Below, one piece after another: positions 11,570 to 21,714 of a stretch of DNA of 64,000 nucleotides. The position numbers and the translations under genes are program-made. Position 1 is the stretch's first letter, and each line of letters begins with the position of its first letter. Source of the stretch: Glandiceps talaboti (lineage: Eukaryota; Hemichordata; Enteropneusta; Spengelidae); the NCBI RefSeq assembly GCF_964340395.1, contig NC_135558.1:18963371-19027370 (forward strand). The letters run 5' to 3'. The notes under the pieces were generated by a model. The model was not told the origin of the DNA. It made no database searches and was given only the letters and a program-made list of their open reading frames with translations.

Positions 11570-14095
11570 TGCTTTCCTACACATTGCACAAACTTTATAT
11601 AGCATATAATCTCGTTAAATTAGTACACTTAATTTAGCTTCCATAGTTTTCACACACAATCAATCTGCATAACAAAAAGAATGAATTGTATGGCCTAACA
11701 ACAGTTATATGGCAGCGTACAAACAACACACACAACAGTTTTTGTAGGAATGTAAGTGCATGATGACACAGATTTGACACTTCTGGTCTAAAGCAATAAA
11801 AGTGAGACCATTATAAAAGTAAGTATTAGTCCAACTAGTGATATGGTACGAGAAACCTTTCAACACAGATGGACTTGAGTATGGCATAACTTTTGAGTTT
11901 GAATAAAAAGGACAAGTCCAAGTCTGGTTAAAATTTCTGCTTTATTTGAAATATTATTATCATGTATGCTATTTTTTTTTGGTCTAGTAGCAGAGTGCAA
12001 TCAATGAAATGAATTAATAGAGTGCCTGACTCTAATGCACTGTTTTATTCGGTCACACTGAAAGGGTTGATCTTACACTGCATGCATTCTTGAATTGATA
12101 CTACATGTATGTCTCCATATACCAGATTAATAGTAACATGTCTTTTGTGCAAAAGAAGGAATTCTACACTTTAGGAGCACAGTGTGAAAAAAGGTCACAA
12201 GTACATTGTACATAAAAACTATAAAAACAACCCCACAACATTCTTTGTATTACTAGCCTTACTATGACCTGCAATAACAATGATTCTCTATACTCCTGTG
12301 TTACAATAGAATCCATGAATCTAACATTTACATGTATCTATGATGAAATTTGTCCCCCTTTTTTTTGTAAAATAGTAAAGAAAAATGTAGGGTGCGCCAG
12401 TTGAGTAACTCAATCATATTCCAAATATTTTTAATAATATAATGGTTTCATTTTGTGTATTTTTGGGAACTTACATTTTTACATCTCAATTTAGAAAGTT
12501 TTGAAAAAAATATTTTTAATGATTGATTAATAGCCTAGTCAACACTCCATGATTTATACCTTTTGATAGTTTTTGAGCAAGGACTGTGATATCACCATTT
12601 TGTTGGTTAAAAAAGATCTCAGGTGTTTTTTATAAATCAAATTTTACATTCAAAGTGTTAAGAAAAGCTGCATAAATGACTATTTTGGTGTCATTTTGTT
12701 CAATGGTTACACCTCACACTAGTACATGTACAAAAGCAAAGAAAATATGGCCGCACACATAACCTGTTATTCACCCCAAAAGTTCAAAGGTCAAATCTCG
12801 AACACACCTGAGCCTGCTGACGTAATCATTTTTATCCACACTGGAAAATATCTTACACTAGAAAAGATATTATATGACACCAGTAAAAACATTTTGAGTA
12901 GTAAACTACTATGAAATTGAAATGTTCATTTTAGACAATACAAGTATATACAAAGTTCGTTGCGTCCCAGTATCGATTTGAAATGTAGAAAAATATACGG
13001 GCCATGGACAAGTTTTAAGTTCTGCTGGACTATTTCCTTGGTCCACATCAGATAACAATTGTGTATTTTTTTGTATTCATTTTGAATATTTGTATATGTT
13101 TCTTTGAAAGTGTACATGAAGCTTATTCTTGTTATCTGATGAAATAAATTTCATTCGTTCATTTATTTATTCATTCCTTTATTCATTCATTCAATAGTTT
13201 TGGTTGTCTATTAGTTCAAAAATGGAAAAAACGTTTACATGTAGTTGATATTCACATGTCAGTTCTGCTAATTTTACATGAACCCGACATAAATTGTCTT
13301 GACATATACAATCTCCTGTACCGTTCTCAAAATCATCTTGAACTCAAAGCTATGAATAAAGTCAGTATGAATGATTTCTATACTGGGTGTTACGAACAAA
13401 GCTACATCTAGGGCACCCTCCACTTGGAATTTCACAGGACTCTCTCTTGAAATGATGAAAATAATTATTCCAAATACAGTGAAAGAATAGCAATTTGCTT
13501 ATCACTGTTCAATGTGATTGGGCAAAGGATTCTGCTGTGTTTATTGTGTGTCTGTTATTGTTAGTCTACATTTGAAATATGTCAATCACTGCGTTATTAC
13601 ATTTGTAAAGATGAATGTCCCATGAGAGAAATACCAAGCCTACATCATTTCAGCAGTAAAATATGAGTATATACATGTACATGTATGGTCTACACATTAC
13701 AATGACAAACCATTCCTTCTAGGATCTCAAGATATCCAAGTGATAAGCATTACAGATAGTGGCCAGACAAGATTAGCAGTACCATGTACTAGTTACATAT
13801 TAGTATTGATCTTAAGTTCTTAAGTCAAGGCCCTTTTTTGACAAAGTTGACAGTTAGGTTCAATTTTTCACTTGGATAGATTAAAACATTACTTATTGTA
13901 TGATATACTTTAGACTGTGACTCACAGTCACAAGGAAACTATTCTTTAAGAAACTTTATTTTAAAAAAGTAACGTTATAGTTAATCTTTATCTGTGTCCT
14001 TACTTGACCATTTGTCTTTAAATTTGTGTTTTTCATAGGTGATAGCAAATTTTTTTCTTTTTTGTAACAGTAAACCTACTTCTGGAGTCATTTAA
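11570..14095. other. intergenic, no gene seen
   Basis: AT-rich, without recognisable exons. Around 13100-13195 there is a likely retroposon 3' end (GATGAAATAAATTTCATTC followed by ATTC-rich repeats), listed separately. Confidence 0.5.
13100..13195 (+). mobile_element. LINE-like 3' terminus with ATTC tail
   Basis: TTGTTATCTGATGAAATAAA precedes an irregular run of TTCATTCGTTCATTTATTTA-type repeats. An AATAAA signal followed by short tandem repeats is characteristic of CR1/L2-like non-LTR retrotransposon 3' ends. No reverse transcriptase sequence remains upstream. Confidence 0.35.
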
Positions 14096-14100
14096 TATCT

Positions 14101-14334
14101 ATTATATTATACCAGTATATTGATGGCGCAAATCGAAAGATCTGATTGGTCTAGACATCGAACGAGCGCGTCTAAAATGAGCGATAATGCACAGTTGGCA
14201 CGCATCCAAATTTTGATGTTCACTGTTCGTCTACGAACGTTGCAGTTCGTGCAGGGATGAGGGCGCAAATGAAACCAGAAAACATTGCGTCTTATCTTGT
14301 TTCCGATATTTTCAATATACTGGTATAATATAAT
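14101..14334. mobile_element. 234-bp MITE with perfect 23-bp terminal inverted repeats
   Basis: ATTATATTATACCAGTATAT plus TGA at 14101-14123 is the exact reverse complement of 14312-14334. The interior (including ATCGAACGAGCGCG) is more GC-rich than its surroundings and lacks coding capacity. The target duplication is unclear because the ends are TA-rich. Confidence 0.75.
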
Positions 14335-14337
14335 AGC

Positions 14338-14455
14338 GATAAACCACCCCTGGGAATGGTATACCACTCGGTTATATAGGCACTCGCTATCGCTCATGCA
14401 TATATTTCGTTCACTGGTCAAAACCTCTTGGTATACCATTCCCAGGGTGGTTTAT
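14338..14455. mobile_element. second hairpin element next to the 234-bp MITE
   Basis: ATAAACCACCCCTGGGAATG with GTATACCA (about 14338-14366) is mirrored by TGGTATACCATTCCCAGGGT with GGTTTAT (about 14429-14454). The loop is about 60 bases. The arms are not those of the adjacent MITE, so this is either a second foldback or part of one larger composite element. Confidence 0.6.
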
Positions 14456-14479
14456 TGCTTAATTATACCATGCACACTT

Positions 14480-14810
14480 CCATTTCGAACAAAAAATATG
14501 GAATATACAAAAATGTATACTGTTTTCATTCTATGTCAGGACAATGTGTGTCTAGATCACTGGTTCTGCTGTGTTCAAAATATGAGTCAAAATGTTCAAA
14601 ATTACCATTATATTCCCTAATTCTTCTTTGATATTAATGGCATTGGTATCATTACGTTATTCTCCAATATTTTTCTTCACTCAGCCGGAAAATACTTGTG
14701 ACTTAAGGGGTTGTCACTATGAGTCGCTAGACGAGTAAGACCCCCTAGGTCACTCGTATTTTCCTTGGCTGAACAAAGAAAAATATTGAGGAATAATATT
14801 TAATTGTACT
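14480..14810. mobile_element. foldback repeat family F1, copy 2
   Basis: Second copy of the element at 6120-6490. It shares AAAATATGGAATATA, CACTGGTTCTGCT, ATATGAGTCAAAAT and the inverted arms around the CTTAAGG...CCCTAGG core. It lies directly after the two other hairpin elements. Confidence 0.6.
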
Positions 14811-15059
14811 TCAATATCACCAATCTTTTTTTTCGTGAAATGTTAAAAAGTATCATTTTCTGCATACTACAAATGTAGTAAAAAACATTTATATTGACAT
14901 ACAACTACAATTTTTTGTTTGTCTAACATAAAAAAGGAAGGTATAATTTTAGTTGAAATTCATAATTTGGACTTCTTACTCACATACTTGTCGAAATGGC
15001 ATTATTACATTGTCTGTAGTCCCCCAACCCCCTCCTCACTTACATGTGTTGTACTCGTC

Positions 15060-15345
15060 CCCCCCCCCCCACACACACACACAGTCCTCAAAATCTTTGA
15101 TGCCAGACCTCATACGCTATTGCATAATTGCACCAAAATATATATATAATATTTTAAATTTCAGTTCATCATCATCATCATCATCATTTGGGTGAACATT
15201 TTTGATCGATTGTTTTCCAAACTTCTTCATTGTCGTAAACCAAAGCTTCTTTTTACAGCACACTAATATTTCGCAGGGTCGCGAAGAACTAGTACACACT
15301 AATATTTCGCAGGGTCGCAAAGAACTTAAACACTAACAGTTCTGG
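15060..15345. repeat. simple repeats and a short direct repeat
   Basis: Holds a C-run followed by a CA microsatellite (15060-15082), an ATC repeat (about 15167-15188), and two tandem copies of CACTAATATTTCGCAGGGTC plus CGAAGAAC (about 15260-15328). No gene. Confidence 0.6.
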
Positions 15346-15911
15346 TTTGCGAGAATGAACTTCTTCAGATATCCATGCAACCTATGGGAGCATGTAACTA
15401 AAGCCATCAATTTAGAACACCAACAGAAGAAGAAAGACAAACATTACAACACACTTGGTTGTTACCCTAGCAACCAACAAGATTGGACATGCCAATAATG
15501 ACAACAATAGCCATACAAATGATCTTTATTTGACCCTTACATTGACATGTGTTATCAAGCATAGCGCTTTGTGCACATGTTCATTTGGGGTGAGTGCACA
15601 ATTTGGTGACCTTAGGGACAGAGCCGGTCTACTACAGGCATGTACATCACACCACCACACCTGTTCAAAGGTGGCCTCATTCTGCAGATAAATTAATTAA
15701 TATGTAGATATATTCGGCCACTTCAATATATTTCTTTGTTTCTCAAAGTTGTCACTCAAATTAACTTAAATTGTAAAACTACTTCTCAATAAACTAAACA
15801 TTAAATTTAACACGTATTATAAATCAAATAAGACTTTGAAATTCCTAATTATAATTTTTTGTACAAAGAAGGCAAATTTTCACTTTGTTATATTTGATTT
15901 TTACCTTCAAG

Positions 15912-16174
15912 GTTACCAATGGCCGAGTAAAATAGACATACTGCTCTTTTATTATAAGTTTTTACAAGAAGATGTCATTTATGTTTTCAAATTGCTTCTT
16001 GTAATAACTCTTCTGAAGTTTCCACACAGAAAGTTTAGAAATTTGATAGCTACTGTAGTTCCAAAGTCTAAGAAACCTTTCAGCTTTGTTCCATACCCCA
16101 GTAAATATCCATTACAGGGCAGTGCTAAGCACACTGCCATACAGTTAAAGAAACATGTGACACCTGTCAAATGA
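15912..16174 (+). CDS. candidate terminal exon of an unrecognised membrane protein
   Basis: An acceptor-like TTTTTACCTTCAAG ends at 15911. It is followed by 87 open codons (phase 1 entry) to a TGA at 16172-16174. The translation begins YQWPSKID, has one hydrophobic, possibly membrane-spanning stretch (about 'VFKLLLVITLLKF') and then a basic, proline-rich tail ending KKHVTPVK. I do not recognise the family and see no upstream exon. A chance open frame in AT-rich sequence is a real alternative. If real, the rest of the gene would lie to the left on the plus strand. Confidence 0.25.
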
Positions 16175-16314
16175 ACGGTAAAGAAAATATCATCTCCCCC
16201 ACCCCACCCCACCATTCCATTTCATGAAGTAAAACTTTCAGTGTTTTATTAAAACTCTCCATAACTTTGAAATTTTTGAAATGACAAACCATATACATAG
16301 CAGTGTTTTTGTTA

Positions 16315-16400
16315 AGGGACGTTAAAGTAGGTAAAATATACCGATGTTCCCCAGTCATTTTACTGGGGTTCCAAAACAAAATTTTAATGATGGTAGATTC
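16315..16400. repeat. dispersed repeat family D, copy 1
   Basis: AAGTAGGTAAAATATACCGA followed by CAGTCATTTTACTGGGGTTC resembles segments at about 25195-25300, 30310-30400 and 41930-42040 (GTAGGTAAAAYNTATCTG, then CACCAGGGTTC, then CACCAAAATTATG). No coding content. Confidence 0.45.
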
Positions 16401-16629
16401 TATGGGAAGGTATTCAACTTTTAGCCCTTCCCCATTCCTGTTACCACACAAGTACTCCTCATTTTCATATCTTACAAGTATCTTTTAATTGACTAGTTTT
16501 ATTGTGTAACATCTTAAAGAGTCACCATGCTATATTCTCTTGATCACACATTCAAGTTTTCACATAACTGCACAATGCATAGCACACAGGGAATTTTAGT
16601 ACCACATGTACATTTTAGTTTTTAAAATT

Positions 16630-16760
16630 CTGTTGCCCAGCTGTGTTAGTGGTAGTCCTGCTTGCATACGGAGTAATCCGGGACTCGATTCTGACAATTG
16701 TCAAGTCGGTATACAATGTATAGACTCGTGCACCGTCTGCAACCAGGACTAAGTTAGTGG
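16630..16760 (+). mobile_element. possible tRNA-like SINE fragment
   Basis: GTTAGTGGTAGTCCTGC is A-box-like and CCGGGACTCGATTCTG is B-box-like, about 35 bases apart. No intact cloverleaf or tail can be defined. Confidence 0.3.
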
Positions 16761-16968
16761 TGGATATGAAAGCTACGTGCACAAAAACCCCTTACCTTAT
16801 CAATGACATCATAGACATGATATCTTGACTAAATATTAGTTGGTTCCGACGCCGCACCCCGGGCGCCGCACCCCCCCCCCCTTAAATACCTGGGTATGGA
16901 CTATGTTAGATGAATATAAGTATTCTCCGTAAGTCTGATGGCCCAAAAAATAAAAGTTTGATACATAC

Positions 16969-17395
16969 CCAAAACTGTCACGTGTTTCGCTTCGCCAATT
17001 TTTAGCTGCCAGGAATCCAATAATCGGAACCAACCGTTGGGGTACACTGGGGGAAGATCACCTCTTGCACGGCGCTTACGAACATCATTAGCAACATCAG
17101 CCTTCCGTCTGCCGTTTTCTACTACATAACCGACGTCTTCGAGATTACGTATTACTATAAGAGGGCAGAACAGTAATTTGTATACTTTGACCGCTAAATA
17201 CGCGAGAAGGGGGTACAAGATAATTTCTAGCGGTGACCTCTCACGCAATAGTTCAAGTCCAGTCTCCAATGCTATTTGAGATGCAGCGTACATCTTCTGG
17301 CCGTAGGGCAGAATATTCCAACTCTCCGGCGACGAAGCCGCCGCCAATAATATGACGATCCCGGATGACACGAAAACTGACCAGGTGGAAGGCAT
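16969..17395 (-). CDS. nvd: cholesterol 7-desaturase (Neverland/DAF-36-type Rieske oxygenase), first coding exon
   Basis: The exon starts at ATG 17395 (A at -3) and runs 142 codons plus one base to a GTATGT donor after 16969. Visible features are an N-terminal hydrophobic helix (VFVSSGIVILLAAA, about residues 7-20), a second helix (IILYPLLAYLAVKVYKLLF, about 59-77), and the region that precedes the Rieske domain in this family. That region has a basic RKRRARGDLPP segment and the diagnostic YPNGWFRLLDS motif near residues 116-126, followed by 'EAKHVTVLG'. Family knowledge: these membrane-anchored oxygenases convert cholesterol to 7-dehydrocholesterol in ecdysteroid, dafachronic-acid and other sterol pathways. 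The [2Fe-2S] ligand motif (CxH...CxxH) and the catalytic domain must be on later exons to the left; I did not find them in the window. The identification rests on the N-terminal third only. Confidence 0.8.
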
Positions 17396-17399
17396 TGTG

Positions 17400-20190
17400 G
17401 AGGTTCCGGTTAAGCGCCGAGCCGAACACAGACAGTATGATCAAATGAGGAGGCTAAAGGTGTTGCTTTAGCTTTTTACGTGTGAGAGCAGTCGTAATAA
17501 TAATTTCCCGGTACACCGATTGTCACGGACTGGCACTAGAATTGCATTGGGTCCACGCTATGGAGGAAGCACACTGTCACATGGTATGACAAACACCGCT
17601 GATGATCTGGGATGATACATATTTTGATACCGATCACGTTGTTCCATGGCAGCGATACCTTAATGAGGTCATGTGACATATACGTCATAGAGCCTATCGA
17701 CTCAGTACCTTTGTCGTCGCCAGGCCCATGTATTATTGTTACATCACATCTAATCATAACAAAACTGTGATCGTGGGCAAGCTTATGCCTCGGTACATCT
17801 ACATGCACATGTATATTGGGTAGTGGACTTTGCCGCAGCAACAACGCTTTTAGCTGTTTTTTTTTCTTTTATGCGCTTTCCAAACACACATATAAATAAC
17901 ACACAGTAAAATAAAACGAAGTAAAATATATTATTATATGTTTCTTTGTAAGTTAGAAAAAAAAAATAGTGACGCATATACCCTGACGACTCGAATCGAA
18001 AAAATGTGACCCTTGCTTTGAAACTGGCCGTGATTCGAACACCCAATGATGGCATCTGTTATGACATTACATTTATTAATAAATAATTCACAAATTCAAA
18101 CGATTTATTATTAACTCATAGACAATAGTTTGTAGCTTGCAATGCATACATACATACATACATATATGCATATAACACATCCCACAACCTCCAATTGTGA
18201 TTGTTGAACAAAATCCGGTTGATGGTTGATTGGTTGGTTGGTTGATTGATTGATTGATTGATTGATCGATCGATCGATCGATCGATCGAATGATTTGTTG
18301 ATTGGTTGGTTGATTTGACGGATGAATGGATGGATCATTATATTTCTTGCATTTTCATGTGGGTAAATAATACCCTTTCTGTTCTGTAGCTTCTCTCACA
18401 AATCAATATTTTTCCTTCTCCACTATAAAAACCCATTTTCTATTCACCGATATCTTGTACAACCTCGATTGGTCTATTTGAGTTGTCACTTCCCACCCAT
18501 GCATTGCAGGTGCTCTGGATAATCTGTAGTTCATTTTCTTTCTTTGTACACATCTCTTTCGTACCCGTTCTCTTTCTAAAATTCATTAGGTCGGTCGGGT
18601 AATGAGATACAGAAAAAAAAATACAACCTAACCATTGGAATATCGATAATCAAATTTCCGGTTCCAAGATGCATTTCTCGAGAAATATGCATCGTGTATG
18701 TAGCGTGTATGGTTACTATAAGGTTTCAGTTTGTTTTGTCATCATCAAAGTTAACATAACACATTTTCATTTATTAGCTGAGTTCATACTATTTCTTATT
18801 AAGGCGAAAAAAAACTTACACATAAAACCAAAATTAAAGTTTTATAGTCTAATTCTAATATCGATGCACCCTTCTATGGTCGTCTGGCTTTATTAGAACA
18901 GTTGATTGCATAGTACGTAGGAATTTCCTGAACATACATTTTTATAAGACAGTACACTTACGTGTATAGAAATTTCACCAACATTGTAATACCAGAGTTG
19001 AGAGTTTATGTAATAATAGAGCTTAAATAGAATACAGTGGGGTTCCCTTTTGATATCAAAAACAGTAACAAATCATCCGTAGAAACTCAAGCTTGTGTTC
19101 TTTTAAACTGTGGAAAAACATATGACCTCTCTCAATTTACTTTAGTTGTGAGTTATATATTACAGAACAAACACTAATTATGAGCGCAACCGAAAATGTA
19201 TTTTTTAAAGAAAAGAATAAACGGGGAAAACTTTTACCTTTTACTACCTACTTTAGTTTATCTTCAATTGTGGTTGATTTTCTCATCTGTTTATGTTTTC
19301 TCCCCATCAACTGTGCGTCCCTTTATCTTACCTTTTCCACCTTTATTTTCGTCCGATTTTGTTTTTGGACCTGTAGATTGTTGACTATAATTCACCACAG
19401 CATACCGGGTGTAACGTATGCCGTCATGACGGGGCGCCCTCAGCACACGGCGGGCGAGAGGAGGCCGCACCGGTGAGGGCGGACTGACACGACGTATCCG
19501 AAATTAGTTACAGTCTATTCACTATACCATTGATTCTTCCTTTGTTATAACTCTTTATTTTTGTACATATACAATCTACATTTTTACACATGCGATGAAA
19601 ATTCACAATTTACGTCCGAATTACGAAGAAAGTAAATAAACCATTCCTCCATTTCTAAGATTAGCAACCATGGTCCTTGTCAATCTCATTGAGGCCATTT
19701 GACCAGACTAGACTGTGTTGTGGTTAGTGTGTTGCACAGGGCGGGGTACGTATTATTGCTCAGATTACCGTTTTCTTAGGATAATATCGTGCGAATTCTG
19801 CTGCTACAAATGTATCAATCTCTATACTAGTAGAAATATATTGAAGATGTTCGTTCTTTTGAATTTGCTTTTCCTTATCTGTTCTACAGGACTTTTCTCC
19901 TCGCCCATTTGTCGTCTTGTATAGTTTTCAATATCCACATGCACTGCAGCTCATTTAATTTGCTTCTTGATAACTCGGCCACTTTCTCTTGCCTTACCAG
20001 TTCTGTTACTAGTACTGCAACCACTTTTTCTTCTTCGTGCCACATGGCACAGGGCTTGCATGCCTAACAGTCCACAAATTGTCCTTCTCCACAATAAGAT
20101 CCTCACATCTTTTTTTTCTATTCAATCCTGTTATATATCTTTGAAACCTCGATAGCCTTCCCATTTAGTTCGTCTTCTATATATACGTTT
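17400..20190. other. gene-poor stretch upstream of the Rieske gene
   Basis: This should contain the promoter of the minus-strand Rieske gene. Apart from a TTGGTTGGTTGATTGATTGA and CGATCGATCG microsatellite (about 18225-18320) and a GC-rich patch at about 19425-19490, I see no interpretable structure. A TATA box or CpG element cannot be assigned with confidence. Confidence 0.5.
18225..18320. repeat. (GATT)n/(GATC)n microsatellite
   Basis: TTGATTGATTGATTGATTGA passes into five or more GATC units, then back to GATT-like repeats, all in one block. Open frames across it are repeat artefacts. Confidence 0.9.
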
Positions 20191-20201
20191 CAACATTGCA
20201 G

Positions 20202-20362
20202 ATGATCCAGTATACCATTTGCACTATAAAAATGCAAGAATGACAACTTATGTGGAGCAGAGAAATAATGAGATGGTGAGGAGACTGGAGGAAGAGAATA
20301 TAAATCGAGAAAGAAGTGACGTCCGTAGAAAGAGAACTGATAACAAGAAAAGTCACTCATAA
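20202..20362 (+). CDS. candidate terminal exon, charged coiled-coil tail
   Basis: An acceptor-like TTTCAACATTGCAG ends at 20201 and 53 open codons follow to TAA at 20360-20362. The translation starts DDPVYHLHYKNARMTTYVEQ and continues as an Arg/Glu/Asn-rich stretch ending KKSHS. The composition suggests a helical, charged C-terminus. I do not recognise it and cannot find partner exons between the Rieske gene and DUSP12. The polypurine character makes a chance open frame possible. Confidence 0.3.
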
Positions 20363-21115
20363 TGGGCATGCATTTAAGAGAAAAACTAGATCGTCTGCAA
20401 TGTGGCTATCATTACTGGGACAAGCCATTAGCCAAGCAAGTGGACTTGTTATCAAAGAGTACCAATTCTTACACATGTGATGATGGGCTCTTACATAACA
20501 CAAGTAAACAGCTGTAAAACATTTTATTACCCACCGGCACTACTTTTGGCATTTCAACATGAAACAATATTCTCAATAGGGGGGAGTCGAACAATTCGAA
20601 TTACCGATAGCTTGGATTAATGCTCATTTCGAGTTGAAATCCCACAACTTTAATGTAAGCGAAGAATGTGTGACTTAATTCCAACGTGTAACCTTTTCTC
20701 TAATAACAAAAATCAGTATAATTCAAAAGTGTAGTTCACAGCGTAAGATCATTTCTAAGGAGTGAGTCAATTGAGGCAAACCTTATCTCCGTCTTATATC
20801 AGTTGTTATCAATTTATTAGGCTATTATAAGTAACGCTACAAACAGCTTTAGAGATGCAAACAACTTTTATGACACTCGTTTTCACCAGGCAAGCCCGCG
20901 GGTTTGTTGCACTTGGACCGCTAATGGTTTGTGACTGTCATGTCAACCATGATGTCTTCGGACTGATTTTGTCATGATGTTATGACAGCGCTAGCAGCAA
21001 CATTTGTAAAATTAAAAGACGCACAATATACTGTACAGTATTTGAAACACTTGTAACAAAAAGCAACAACGCTTTTTTTTGACAAAATGTTGCTAATATT
21101 GTTTTCAGTCAACCA

Positions 21116-21463
21116 AGTTGATATCCGCCGGAGCCGCATCGCGCGCACGCTAGGGGAAAACAAAAGTTTTATTTACAAAACGATGAGGGCGTAGTTGTGA
21201 AAGTTGCATACAAGATGGCGACGACCATGAAGACAGTCATGCATCATGCATATAAATTTCAGATGATTGTGACATCGACGTGAACTATTTGCATTTGCAT
21301 CATGGAATGAAATAAGTAACTCCAGTCTCGTTATATAAGCAAGTTTTCTTCTCAAGAATCAGACAGATTTTATTTTGGTTGGATCCAAAACGAACTCGGC
21401 GACAGTGGAGGAGCTCACGACCACATTTTTCTATCAATTATTCAGATTGTTTATACAACAGAG
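21116..21463 (+). promoter_or_regulatory. probable DUSP12 promoter and 5' leader with YY1-like site and uORF
   Basis: A local GC-rich patch (GCCGGAGCCGCATCGCGCG, about 21127-21146) is followed by CAAGATGGCGACG (about 21211-21223). That matches the YY1 core (AAGATGGCG) found just downstream of many TATA-less start sites. The ATG inside it opens a short upstream frame of 23 codons ending TGA before the DUSP12 start. Upstream ATGs of this kind usually lower main-frame initiation. The start site itself is inferred, not seen. Confidence 0.4.
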
Positions 21464-21714
21464 ATGCATCAAATACGACCAGGTCTGTATCTTGGATGTC
21501 GTGATGATGCATATAATTTTGAGGCACTGAAGGCGGCCAATATCAGCCATATTTTAACCATAGAATGTGAGCCTTTAGAAATTCAACGGAATGACTTCAA
21601 GTACAAGTTTGTGTGTGTACCAGATCAAGCGAAATCAGACTTACTCAGCCATTTTCCAGAATGCCTCGAGTTTGTTGACGAGGGTGTAAGAAAAGGTGGA
21701 GTTCTTGTACACTG
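21464..21714 (+). CDS. DUSP12: DUSP12 exon 1
   Basis: It encodes residues 1-83 and ends within the catalytic Cys codon: GTACACTG followed by the donor GTAAGC, so the phase is 2. The exon supplies the IRPGLYLG entry motif, the general-acid loop and the VLVH strand immediately before the catalytic cysteine. The active-site Cys is completed by the first T of either downstream copy of exon 2. Confidence 0.92.

Noticed and set aside
19180-19476. 98-codon frame with hydrophobic stretches and a GC-rich end (TGRPQHTAGERRPHR)
   Set aside because: No domain, no splice context, and composition changes abruptly at 19425. Not supportable as a gene.
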